Source: Effrenium voratum | Lineage: Eukaryota > Sar > Dinophyceae > Suessiales > Symbiodiniaceae | NCBI GenBank assembly: GCA_963377175.1 | Contig: CAUJNA010001757.1 | Location: 840,515 to 904,514 of the forward strand | Length of the DNA: 64,000 nucleotides | Reading direction: 5' to 3' | Shown here: positions 32,893-43,786 of the stretch, one piece after another | Layout: every line of letters starts with the position of its first letter | Position numbering within the stretch: the first letter of the stretch is position 1 | The notes under the pieces: model-generated | What the model was told of the DNA's origin: nothing | What the model saw: only the letters and a program-made list of their open reading frames with translations | The model's database searches: none | Program-made: the position numbers and the translations under genes

Positions 32893-34050
32893 GACTTCAA
32901 ACATTTTTTAATGTAGCAGCTACATGCAACATGACGCTTTTGGTATGTAAGTAACAGTAACTACATGTTGCCACTCGCAGGCTACAACTCCAACAACTTC
33001 AACCCTCACATCAACGACACCATCGTACTACGGGCCACGCCGGCACTACCCACAACACCACAATACACCAAATTCTACATCCCCTGGCGGTTGAGAACTA
33101 CTGCTTTTAGGATGATGACACTACAGTCAGCCTTTCCTACACCACTGCCACTTCAGAACCAGCTACACGGTTTTTGCCACTGCGCTCACTACCTGGCAAA
33201 CTACATCAGCCGGCGTACGACCGACTACAACTACTACATTCGGCGGCTGGCGCCCACTTGTGGCATTACTGCAGCTTGACCGAACTCCACACATTCACCA
33301 ACCACGTCAACGGCTACCTTCTTGTCATTTCACTTCCCACTGACTACACCCAACAGCTACTACAAGACAACAACCTGGACTACTTTGCGCGTGACTACAT
33401 TAGTCACTCCACTTCAATCAAAAGCCACTACACCCTTCACTTGTCCCACTACCAAGAAGCCTCCTTGATCAACTACAACTTCAACAACTTCTCCCTACAC
33501 TACACCCTGGCCAACGGCTACATCTGCCACCTTTACACCCTACACCCCAACGACAGCACAGCGCGACGTGCTGTCCACTGCATTATGAGCAAGACTACAG
33601 AATACTATGGCCACTACTTGTTGGCCAACACACATGGCTCGGAGGCACTCCACGCACAACTACTACGCACGGGAACAACGCATCACGATGCCAGTTTTCC
33701 CGGTGAAGGACTACAACAGGACGCGTAAAACACCAGTCTCAAAGAGACTACTGGCGCAACCACCCCGAGGCCTACATGAGGCACTACGACAACAGGAACT
33801 TCCTCACAAACTCCGTTCAGTCCGACTACATCAGGGACTGGATCCTGAACAGCGAGAGCTACTGAGGACTACACCTGTTTCCCTTTTCGCTACAGTAGCA
33901 TGGATGAACACCATCTATTTTCATCACTACTGTCAATCTTGACATTTGCCTTCCGGTTGAAAGTTACTACATGATCTTTTAACTGAAGGACGCTGTCAAA
34001 GTACATGCGGTGTTGCGCTACATAGCTTGCACATGACCGTCCAGAGCCCA
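32893..34050 (+). other. A/C-rich region downstream of copia element 2, ORF unassigned
   Basis: The same A/C strand bias and frequent CTAC words continue from the element, so this is probably its 3-prime untranslated part or a further ORF. A plus frame of 184 codons (33174-33728) encodes a His/Tyr/Leu-rich sequence (NHVNGYLLVISLPTDYTQQL) without recognised motifs, overlapped by a 111-codon frame (33607-33942). I could not find a matching LTR upstream of 26430. Confidence 0.35.
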
Positions 34051-34199
34051 TGCGAAACAGGAGTTGCGCAGACTACAGGTTTGTTTGTGTTAACAACAGT
34101 ACAACACTTGCACTTGTAGTAAACGGCAGTCAGAATTTAACCAGAGAGAGAGAGAGAGAGCGCTTTGAAACTTCCAGCCCGCGGCTCTGCCCGTGCCAG

Positions 34200-35700
34200 A
34201 TGAGTACGAAATGCGTGCAAAAGGCAAACAAAACGCGCGCTGCATTCTTGTGTTTTGTACTTTCAAACTTAATTTCGTGTTGATTTTGTACGAGGTGGAG
34301 CGCATTCTGCAAGACAGGCACGTGTCACGCATGGTGCGCGGGTTTGTACAGCTTGTGGCATGGTGGGCTCATTGTTCCAACACATACGAATGCGTAAATG
34401 CAAAAGGCATCAAGATGCATGCTGCATGTGCGCGTGCATTTTGTTTGCATCTTTGGCTCTGGCGCTTCAACCTTCCAACCTGCAAAAGGGCAAGCGTGAA
34501 GGGGCTTAATGTTGCACAACACTGCACAAGCGTGTGAGACGGGTGCAACTTTATACCTTGCGCATGTGTTGTGCGCCTTTTGCGTGTGTGTGGAGTGTTC
34601 GCGTTACTGCATGCATTTTTGGGTTGGCCTAGCGTCCCCTGCTTTGTTGGCTTTTTTGCGTTCCCTTGCTTCCCCTTGCTTTGCCTCGCTTTCCCGAGCT
34701 TTCCTTTGCTTTGCCTTACATTCCCTTGCATTCCCTTGCTTTCCCTTCGCTTTCCCTTCGCGCCCATGCTGCCACAGATCAACGCAGTCGCTTTCCGCTG
34801 CTGCCTTGCTGGCTTGCAGCTTGCGCGTGCTTTCAGCGATTGCACTTTCGAGCCTTCTCAAGTGTTGCCTACGCATTAGAGCGCCATATCCTTTGGCGGG
34901 CGACGGGGTGGCCAGCCAATGTGCTTAAACAACACTTGAGAAGTCTCGAAAGCGCCAAGCTGAATCACTGAAAGTACGCGGAAAGCACGCGCAAGATGCA
35001 AGCCAGCAGGGCAACAACGGAAAGCAACTGCCTTGATCTGTGGCACCATGGGTGCGAAGGGAAAGCAAGGGAAAGCAAGGAAAGCAACGGGAAGCAAGGC
35101 AAAGCAAGGGAAACCAAGGGAAAGCAAGGCAAAGCAAGGGGAAACAAGGGGAAGCAACAAAAAGCAAAATAAGGCAGGGGAAACTAGGCCTACGCAAAAG
35201 TGCACACAGTAACGCAAACAAACCGCACACGCAAAAGGCACACGCAATACACGCACCATGCTTCAATGCACCCGCTCACAAGCTTGCGCAGTGCTACGCA
35301 ACAGTATGCATTCTCTCAAGCTTCCAGTTTGCAGCTTGGAAAGTAGCAACGCCAGAGCCAATCATGCACACACAAAAACTCATGCTGAGCTAGGGCAAAA
35401 ATGCAAACAAAATGCACGCAAACACGCCGCGCGCGTCGCATGCCTTTTCATGCATTTTGTATGCGCGTTGCGCGTGCTTGGCAGAAACCCATGCCAAACC
35501 CAACCATGCGCCCACTATGCGTAGAAACTGCGAGGTGCACAAAAGGCATAAACAGATCCGTGCACCATGCATGACATGCACCTGTCGCGCAGGAATGCGC
35601 TCCACCTCATACAAAGTAAACAGGTTTCAAAACACAAAAGGCGCACAAGAATGCAGCATACATTTTGGACGCCTTTTGCACGCGTAACGTGCACATGTTG
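34200..35700. repeat. 1.5-kb imperfect palindrome
   Basis: The left arm (about 34200-34890) and right arm (about 34915-35700) are complementary in order. The block GAGGTGGAGCGCATTC (34290) pairs with 35590-35605, and the block GTTGCACAACACTGCACAAG (34509) pairs with about 35280-35300. The CTTTGCCTTGCTTTCCC tracts (34670-34760) pair with GGGAAAGCAAGGCAAAG tracts (35055-35150), and CTTCTCAAGTGTTG (34854) pairs with 34927-34942. Arms are perhaps 70-80 percent similar by eye. No coding signal. Confidence 0.8.
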
Positions 35701-36585
35701 TACGCATGTGGAAAGCGTCCAACTAAAATACCCACACAAAATGCAAACAAACGGGATGCACCATGCGCGTAACGCACGCGTCCCACGAAAATGCAAGTGG
35801 CCATTTGGACACACAAAGCACAGACAATACGCAGTCTGAAGGTGTAGCGGCGCCACAGCAAAAATGCATGCAGCCATCGACACGAAACGCATACAAACAG
35901 GTACAGACAAAAGCGTGCACGCATGTTGGACGCCGATTGCCTGCATGTTGTATGCCCAGAACGCAAACAAAATGCATAGCACATGCATACAACACGCGCA
36001 GAAACGCAGACATACAGGACAGGCAAAACGCACACAAAGCTGCGTCTTGCTGCGCGCCTTGCGTGCGCATGTCGCACTCGTAGCGTATGGGATTTGGAAG
36101 GGACACGCACCCAAAACACTGCATAGAAAACGCATACCAAAGGCAGGCAACATGCATGCGGCATGTGTAGGATGCACCTGTTCTATGTTGGAAGGCAGAC
36201 AAAGCGCATACAACATGTAGTCGAAGGGCAGGTTTTGCATGCCAATTTTAGGCGTTTTGAACACTTGGCAAAACGCGTACAATATGTAGAGAGAAGCACA
36301 CAACGCATGCTGAATGCAGTTGGAAGATATTCGGGACAAAGCCAAGAACGCAAAAAACACCTGTGCGGCAGCACGGTCCCGGAACCGACGAGCTCATTGG
36401 CACGGCCGCCGGCTTCGCAAGGCTTGAATTGTGTGGCAGCCGCTAACTCACCATTCAAAGTGCTGCCATTGCAGCTTGCAAACCACTCGCCGTTGCATTA
36501 GCCTGATCCTGTGAGCGCAACGCCGCCCTAAGAAATGCGAAGCCAGTGGGGGCCATTCTCGTATTCTTATGGCAAAAGTGTACAG
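35701..36585. other. No gene; same loose GCATGCAAA-type words
   Basis: Open frames exist on both strands (up to 281 codons on the minus strand) but are Cys/Ala/His/Arg-rich and overlap fully. I regard them as repeat-derived. Confidence 0.5.
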
Positions 36586-36589
36586 GTGT

Positions 36590-37045
36590 TACGCAACGAA
36601 AGTGCAACCCTTCTTGCAACCAAAGTGTCAGCGCTCAGTCCCAAGTGTAGCATATCCGTAACGATAAGTTGGTTCTGCAACTGGCATGGGATCCTTTCGT
36701 AGCCAAAGTGTAACCATTCCGCACCGACAAGGGACCGTTCTGCAACCGACGCGGGACCCTTCCATAACGAAATCTGGGAGGCATGCCGCAATCGACATGG
36801 GAACTTCAATTTCCAACTACCACTCCGTAGCCAAAGTTCGGAGGCGTTCCGCAATCGACACGGGACGCTTCAGTACGACCATTGCGTGACGAAAGTTTGG
36901 AGGCGTTCCGCAGTCGACACGGGACCCTTCCGTCACGAAAGTGTAACAATTCCGTAACCAAAGTTTGGAGGCATTCCGCAATCAAGACGCGGGCCCTTCC
37001 GTAACCAAAGTGTATCCATGCCGTGACCAAACTTTCGTTTCGGGG
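36590..37045. repeat. Tandem repeat with TTCCGCAATCGACACGGGAC
   Basis: About eight diverged units of 45-65 bp, each with TTCCG-AA-CGACA-GGGAC-CTTCCGT followed by AACCAAAGT(G/T)T, across 450 bp. Confidence 0.8.
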
Positions 37046-37835
37046 ATTCTGCAGATAGACTCAAGAAAATGCTCTCCTAAACGCAACCAACATCCGCAAC
37101 TATGGTAGCCACGCGCCATGGTCACACAGCGGCGCTTGGGAGCGGAATCAAGCAGAGTCGAAAGCGCTGCCGGCTTAGCTGCGTAGCTGCGTTACTGGCC
37201 CGAAAAACAATGATTCTGAGTATGCAGCGGTGGGGGACGACTTTGCAAACAAGCGCTCGCTTGAGCGACGTGGTTCGGGGAATAACGCAGACAATGGCCC
37301 AAAATGGTTTCTGGACAGCCTTGCGCTTTCATGTTCAAAGATGTCTCTTAAGAGTTGGCAACATAGCTTGTATCTATCTGAGTACTGGTCAGCTACATTG
37401 AGCAAGGTGTTGCTGCAGACAGATTGGCTGCTTGTGCGCTGGCAGCTGGCCATGGTGACGGGACACTGGTGGACGAAGAAGGCTTGCAAGGCAGCGCACG
37501 AATGGCTTCCAACACAACGCCACCAGCAACTCATGAACGCAGCTGCTAAAGAGCGCAGCTGCGAGAATCAGAAATCCACACCAATCAGCAAAAACTCGAT
37601 AATGGGCGCACGTGTTTTTCAGCAACAAAAACAAAACAGCTCTGCGAATCAGACTTTTCTTTCGACTCGCCCGCCCCGGCCCCCCCAACAGATTCGCTTT
37701 CCGCCATCGATCATTGCCCATCGCTCAAAGCAACTCCCAAGAAGCATGCCTTCACAGCGCTGTCCTCGCGTTGGGCTGGCACGCGCTACAACAAGGCTGT
37801 TGCTTCGCCGTGAGAGGGTTAGGGCCTCGGCGTTT
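37046..37835. other. No gene identified
   Basis: A plus frame (37230-37931, 233 codons) is open but overlaps an open minus frame and runs into the dispersed repeat at its end. I see no motif. Confidence 0.4.
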
Positions 37836-37839
37836 ATAC

Positions 37840-38400
37840 GCCCGCGCGGGCCTTGCGCAGGTGGAGAAGGGCAACACACTCTTCCCATTTCTGGCCCAGG
37901 GCTTTGCCGGCGACAGGGTTTTTGGCTGTAGGTGTTCAACCTTGACCCCACGGGCGGTTCATTGAAACATGCGTGAGGTAAGCTTTGCGTTGCTCGCCTT
38001 CAAGGTTCACTTGCGGACAACCGACGGGTTGTAAACACGCGATGTTTTTGGCTTGTCGCATGTGTTTTCTGACTGAACTTTTTGGTTGCATCTCTAGTTA
38101 CCTGCGTGAGGTTGGGCTAGCGACGTGTCCCCCAAATGAATTGCTGGAAAAGGGTCGGCAAACTTGCTGGGGGGCAAAGGTTCAGGGAAGTAGCCTGAGA
38201 AACTTCCACGCGCCCGATCTTCCCACGCAAAGTGCGTCGTGCGTTCTTCCACGGCCGTATGCAACTGCTTGACTCGCTTGACGCACGTCTCGAAATCATT
38301 CGGCCCTTTCCTGGATTTCAGCTTAGGTTTGTTTGTGTTCCACTTGTCAACACCTTGTAAAACCTAATCATCTTTCCACCGAACCGCATGCGCCGGGCGC
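37840..38400. repeat. Dispersed repeat, copy 2 (permuted relative to 17883-18240)
   Basis: Contains CGCGCGGGCCTTGCGCAGG, GGCTGTAGGTGTTCAACCTT and CATGCGTGAGGTAAGC first, and CCACTTGTCAACACC with ATCTTTCCACCGAACCGCA last. In the first copy these last two blocks come first. Confidence 0.7.
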
Positions 38401-39495
38401 ATGAGAACAGTCTGTGACCCTTGCGAGGTCTTGCTGGTTATTTTGAGTATTGTTGATATTCTGCACCCCGCAATGCTCTGGCCTTTGTTTTCAAGCTGCC
38501 ACTGTTGAAAACCTGTTTCCAACGTACATCACGTCGCACTCCTTCCCTGTGAAAAACCAACCAAAGGCAATGATGGCCGCGGACCCTTGGGTCACGGTAT
38601 CATATAAAGGGGTCTACCAAATCAAAACACATGGCAAAGAATCTCCGCAATTCCAACTCTTGTCTACCCGTTCGGTCTTGATTCCAGCTCATGTCTGGCA
38701 CCCCGACGAAATGGATGTGAAACTGCTGTCGCTCCTCTGGGCGACCGAAGAGATGGTCAAAAGCTCAGACTCTCTAAAATAGTGGGTCACCATGCGAAGA
38801 AACACCGCCATTCTCCGGCATGGGCTTTGTTAGTATGGCTTCTGAAGTTTGCAAAGCACAAAAAACACAAACCTCTGAAACTCAAAACACACCGCAACGT
38901 CTCCAAAGTCTATCTCTGAAAATTCCTAGGCCCGGGTCATCACTGCTTCGCGCCGAGCCTACCATCTTTATGTGTCCTTAGACAGTTTGACACTCCCATG
39001 ACTTGCAACGTCTAGGTGGACGAACACTCAGAACTGAATGAGTGGCTGGATACCCTTTCTCAAGTCAAGTAGTTAAAAGACAACGGTGCCTGTCCAGCAA
39101 ACCAAGCGTTATGCCGAAGCGCAGCGGCCCTTTTCTGCGCGCAACAGGCCGTGGTTGCCGAGCACTACTGCCTGGAAGATTCATAGCATCCGCGCGAAGT
39201 CTGAGAACCTCCACGCGAAAATCTGGAGGATCCGGGTATCGGCCCTGCTGCGTCAGGCAATTACGCGCCCTTTACTCTTAGTTGGGACCTGTTGATCTTT
39301 GGTGGACATAATTCAGTTTGGGATTGATCGCCAACCATTTTGTGAGGGAATTGCCTGCTACATTTCGATGTATGTACATGCATATATATATATATATATA
39401 TGTGAATATACATGTGTGTGTAGCGTGACCCAACATGACTCATGCCTGACATTCACCTGATTTGGCACTCAGCTCTCCCGCCTTGCATGGTCATG
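38401..39495. other. No gene; TA microsatellite at 39382-39402
   Basis: A plus frame of 110 codons (38450-38782) is open without motif. A short (AT)n run lies at 39382-39402 next to GTGAATATACATGTGTGTG. Otherwise featureless. Confidence 0.45.
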
Positions 39496-39498
39496 AGG

Positions 39499-39759
39499 TC
39501 ACCGCTCTTCAAACCTCAACACCAAAGTCGTGTCTATCCCCAGCAATCGTATCTTTCGTTTCAAAGCGGCGTAGTACTTTGCATTGCGCTTGTCGCTGGT
39601 CTTCTTCATCGTCATGTACCAATCCAGGTGCTTCATCTTCCGCCTAGGCTTCAAGCCCTTCCCGCGACTGACTTGGCACTCGCTGCGCCACGCCACTGCT
39701 TCTTCACAAAGTCCTCACGAATACGGTGCAGGGCCATGATCACCGCGTGCCTGGAGTGA
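39499..39759 (-). pseudogene. Basic protein-like fragment, unassigned
   Basis: A minus frame at 39696-39499 encodes a Lys/Arg-rich stretch (MKHLDWYMTMKKTSDKRNAK, then YYAALKRKIRLLGIDTTLVL). A second frame just upstream (39759-39676, RIREDFVKKQWRGAASAKS) has similar character, suggesting one frameshifted unit. I do not recognise the family. Confidence 0.25.
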
Positions 39760-40520
39760 ATGATAAATGGAGACAAGAAGCGTGTTTGTAAGTTGTCATA
39801 ATCTGCTTCTATTCCAAATCGTGCGTAATTCCTTCTTCTGTTCTCGCCTAAGGTAAGGGAATCGTGGCGTTCGTCTTTCTACAAGTTCTCAAATCCAGTG
39901 GTTTCCCATACGGGTAGCTTCTTGGGTTTTTTTGGGGGAACCAAAGGATAGCGCCGTTTTGAAGTTGCTTCATTCAAAGGCAAACCCAGCCGCAAACATT
40001 CCATTCAGGGACAGGGGTGAGTCGTTCTCTAGATCTTGAATTGAAGGGGTCTACCCAAAGCCCATGGTAAAGAAGCAAAGGGCGGAAAGATTTCAAGCAG
40101 CACAAATCAGCCTACAAGCCTTCATCTCTCGGTTGTCGGGGCACAGTTGGCTTCTTTTAAGCCATCTCAAAGACAGCTGTGTTGAGATTCATGTGTGCCA
40201 CACATAAACTCCTTGTCTCGGTGATGATGGATCCCTTACCACAAGGTCGTACAATGATTGTTCTAAGGGTTCCATGACCGCCCCTAGCAGCCAGCCCCAA
40301 GCGAGGCTCCAGCATGGCGAACATTCAAAAATCTGCCAGCAACTTGGCTGCGCAGTCTCTTAGTCCTATTCAGAGCGCCATGTTCGCCGACAAGGGGCCA
40401 ATACTTGCCATTCACCTCCTCCTCAAAGGTGATTTCGTCCCACCTCGCTTTTTGGCGCAGGCTACAAGAGATGGTTAAACTCTGCGGCAGTGCAAGAGCT
40501 CGTCCCGACTGCGCCGGGCA
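39760..40520. other. No gene seen
   Basis: No long frame with protein-like composition and no repeat that I can see. Confidence 0.5.
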
Positions 40521-41078
40521 TCATGTCTCAGGACAGCGCTGCAAATCCCCGTCCTCGCGCTCATGGCAATTGTCCAGCGTAATGGGGGGGAGCTGGATCA
40601 CCTCACCGCGGACCCGCGGCCGACTCGCAATTGGCTTTCCTATTTGCCAAGAGTATTTTGACAAGTTTCTTGCTGCGCCCAGCCACACTGTCCGCTGTTT
40701 TTGGTGTCGAGTCGCGATTTTCTGCTTTTCTTGCCACCCCGTTTCCAGGAAACCCCACCTTTCCTGCGCAACTCGCTCCCACGCCTCCTTCAGCTTCTCT
40801 TCAGTGATTTCCACGCCCTTCTTCCAATCCTGCGCCACAAAGGAACTGAGGGCGGCCGGTTGTGTTTTTGCGTTGGATATCGGCTTATGGATCAGTCGCG
40901 CTTGGGTTCTCTTTCCAGCAGCTGAGCCCATCTTGTCCAGCCACACTGCCGCTTTTGTATCAACACCCCTCTCTTTCGCGAAAAAGGCGATTGAAAAAAA
41001 CAACAGGCCATTGGCCATTTGTGCGTGGCCACTACGGCGACCACCCTTGCGCGTGCTGCGAACTCTCCAGCGCTGCAT
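40521..41078 (-). CDS. Unassigned hydrophilic ORF, possible exon
   Basis: A minus frame of 185 codons encodes a Lys/Glu/Arg/Trp-rich protein with a helical stretch (EKLKEAWERVAQERWGFLET, then GWQEKQKIATRHQKQRTVWL). It has no transmembrane segment and no recognised motif. The composition is more protein-like than the overlapping plus frames (40405-41118), which I take as shadows. The first Met is not reliable, because dinoflagellate genes are split by introns. It could equally be a retroelement remnant. Confidence 0.3.
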   Translation of the reverse strand: MQRWRVRSTRKGGRRSGHAQMANGLLFFSIAFFAKERGVDTKAAVWLDKMGSAAGKRTQARLIHKPISNAKTQPAALSSFVAQDWKKGVEITEEKLKEAWERVAQERWGFLETGWQEKQKIATRHQKQRTVWLGAARNLSKYSWQIGKPIASRPRVRGEVIQLPPITLDNCHEREDGDLQRCPET

Positions 41079-41079
41079 T

Positions 41080-42540
41080 CATGGACGCGCCTACCGGCTA
41101 AAAAATACGACCGAGTAGACCCTGCCGCTTCGGTCAACCCACCCTTGGGTTGCGCAGCTTGCTCATCGCCGGGCTCACGCTGCTGCCACCCTCACAGCTC
41201 GCGCGATGTCGCATCTGCTCTCTGCGTGCAACATGCGCTGGGCGGGGGTGGGCTTTTGGGCAGTGGAGTTGCGCCTTTGCCAGGCGGCTTGCCTTGGGCG
41301 AACCCACTCAATCGACCCCTCAAGCTCGGCCACGTTACTGGCGGTGAAGCTCACGCCAGGTCGTTATGTCTCGAGGGCGCTTAGAGCACACAATGGTGTC
41401 GGCTGAGCGTCGTTTGTACACACGACGCCGTCTGACGCCGTGTTAAAAATGATGCGCTTCGGCGGGGGTTCAGCCTCGGTTTGGCGAGGCTTCGATCGCG
41501 ATTTGGCGAGAACGCTGCGATTTGTTGGCCTGGCTGCGTACGCCGTGCGGGCAAAAAAGTGTCTAACGCGCCGCGTTGGATTGTCTGAGCACTTCTGGTA
41601 AAAGATGATTGTTGAGTTGCGCTGGTGCGCCAAGGCCAGAATGTGGGCGCCCCCATCCCGCAGCAACACGGCGAAGTCAGCCCAACGGACTCAGCCAACC
41701 GACCAACAACCGCAAGCGACGCCGCACGCGTCTGCGCGCAAGGCGTCCGCTTTCCACAGAATCAGTGTAAGCTCCCTTTCCAGTGAGTGCGAGAGGCCAC
41801 GCTAAGAGCGTGAGTGGCTGGGGGCAGGATGGCGTTTGGCTTCAAGACCTGGTCTCATTTACAGTGTTTGCGAAGAAATGCAAGTCAAATCACATAGTCA
41901 GCGAGCTGCTTCCTAGATTGGAGAAAGAGTGGCTGACAAAAGTGGGTCTTTTGGACCTTTATATTACCAGCAAGCACATGCTCCATGCCTTTGCACGAAT
42001 TCTGCCTGCGCGCAAGTTTCAAGGGGCTCAACAGTATACCAGGGTGGACCTTGGTAATCCTTGGCAGCGCTGGGGAACAGTGCTTTTGCAGGCTGCTCGG
42101 CGGATTTGTGATTTGGTTTGTTAAGAATCTTGCTGTGTGTGTGATTGAAAGCTGGCCTGCTCAATAATGAAATGAGTGCCCATGGCGCCCTTGGTGCCAA
42201 GTGAAGAGGACATAGCCTGCCTGGCAGTCTTGGCAAAGAACAAGTTGCACCTATCATCCCAGACGTGCAAAAAGCATCACTTGGTCAGATTGCACTCAAG
42301 CAAGCTGGCCAGTGGCGTTGGTTGTGTGAATGTTCTTGGCTTCAGTTTCAAAGCTGATATTTCGCCTGAAATGTTCCACACTGTTTCCTCATGTTCTCGA
42401 TGGAGAAGTTCGCGCTTGCGCCTGAAACTTGTGCCTCAGCTGTTTCGCCACGGAACATCTTGCGCTTGTGCCTCATCCCTCTCTTTCTCTCTCTCCACAG
42501 ATAATCTCACACTTGCGCCTCGTTCTTTTCCTGCCGTGCG
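41080..42540. other. No confident gene; one plus ORF of 113 codons
   Basis: A plus frame at 41783-42124 contains a protein-like stretch (ELLPRLEKEWLTKVGLLDLY). Its neighbours are uninformative and I cannot assign it. Other frames are short or mutually overlapping. Confidence 0.3.
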
Positions 42541-42544
42541 AAAA

Positions 42545-43090
42545 ATGCCTACATGCCCGCAACACAACATACAGCATAACCGGGTGCGCAAAACATGCCT
42601 GAATGCCCACACAGCATTGCGCAGCGCAACCGGCAAAAATGCCCGAACGCCTAAACAACATCGCGCAGCGCTACCGGAACTGCGAAACACGCCTGGCGCC
42701 TAGACAACATTACACAACACGACCGGCGCTGGACGCTAGGGACAACGCTACACAGCGCAACCGGACGATCGAAATATGGTTGAATGCCCGATATTACGCA
42801 GCGCAACTGGGCGCGCGAAATACGCCTCAGCGCCCAGACAACATCACCCAGAGCAAAGAGGCGTGCAAAAAACGCCTGAGCGCGCAAACAACATTGCACG
42901 GCGCAACCGTGCGCAAAGTATGTCTGGCAATTGCACAGCGCAAGCGCGCGCAAAATATGCCTGAATGTCCGGGCAAGATTACACAGCGCAACCGCGTACA
43001 AGTTACGCCCGAGCGCCTAGACAACATTGCACAGCGCAACCGGGCGTGCGAAATACGCATGAACGCCCAACCGTTACACTGCGCAGCCGG
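42545..43090. repeat. Tandem repeat of about 50 bp, about 11 units
   Basis: Each unit has GCGAAATACGCCTGAACGCC followed by TAGACAACATTGCACAGCGC and AACCGGGC, with 10-30 percent divergence between units by eye. Open frames on both strands across it are artefacts. Confidence 0.88.
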
Positions 43091-43288
43091 CGATCTCAAA
43101 AGGGGGTGTGGGCCAGATCCGGTGTGAATGGGTTTCATGGGAAAACCCGCGGCGATGAACATCTAGGCAGCCACCAAAACAAAAACAAACAGGCGTTCCA
43201 GTTCGACAAGGTTGGGCCCCGGGCCCCGAACACATTAACCAAGTCATGCTTGTTAAGCAGTCCAGTATTCGGTGTTTCTGGATTTATT

Positions 43289-43415
43289 CGTTTTGTACCC
43301 AGAGACTTATCGGGGGCAGGAAGCTCTCACGACCGCACTCAGATGTTTTGCCGGGAATGCGAGGCCTTGTGTCACATCATAAACAGACCAGGCAAGCAAA
43401 CCATCAGCCCCCCCC
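43289..43415 (-). repeat. Split direct repeat B2 (outer 3-prime end of the element)
   Basis: 127 bp matching 43660-43786 base for base by eye, at a constant offset of 371. It ends in a run of eight C on the plus strand. It marks the downstream end of the element in its own orientation; the flank beyond is ATTTATT. Confidence 0.92.
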
Positions 43416-43525
43416 TCAGCCCCCCAACGGAGCGATAACAGCTCAGCTGTGAGCGAGCAAGGCATGAATTACTGACCGATGGAAAATCGTGCCTCAATAG
43501 TGCAAACATGGGTGGGAGGGAAGGG
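43416..43525. other. 110-bp spacer between A2 and B2
   Basis: Not present elsewhere in the window. It contains the 13-bp palindrome ACAGCTCAGCTGT at 43438-43450. In most PAT/Ngaro-type elements A2 and B2 adjoin, so this spacer is unusual. Confidence 0.7.
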
Positions 43526-43660
43526 AACAAATCAGACACACCCCGAACACTATGTTCGAGGATGTGAATGCACCCCTGCACCCCGCTAAGCATCGAGCAC
43601 CAGAATGTCGCACGAAAAGATCATCATGGGTAAAAACACACATGAACAAGTACATGCAGC
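43526..43660 (-). repeat. Split direct repeat A2
   Basis: 135 bp matching 51084-51218 with one difference (G at 43630 against A at 51188), offset 7558. It abuts B1 exactly: base 43660 is shared by both repeats, as expected where two circle ends were joined. Confidence 0.92.
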
Positions 43661-43786
43661 GTTTTGTACCCAGAGACTTATCGGGGGCAGGAAGCTCTCA
43701 CGACCGCACTCAGATGTTTTGCCGGGAATGCGAGGCCTTGTGTCACATCATAAACAGACCAGGCAAGCAAACCATCAGCCCCCCCC
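43660..43786 (-). repeat. Split direct repeat B1 (overlaps the pol C-terminus)
   Basis: Identical by eye to 43289-43415. About 35 codons at the end of pol and its TAA stop (43680-43678) lie inside this repeat. Confidence 0.92.

Noticed and set aside
32411..32911. Thr-rich plus-strand protein and Val-rich minus-strand protein
   Set aside because: Artefacts of the ACCAAC/AACCAC microsatellite.
35515..36360. Minus-strand ORF of 281 codons
   Set aside because: Cys/Ala/His-rich, overlaps other open frames on both strands, and is built from GCATGC-type repeats.
42545..43090. CRISPR-like spacing of repeats
   Set aside because: The units are contiguous and diverged with no unique spacers, and the genome is eukaryotic.
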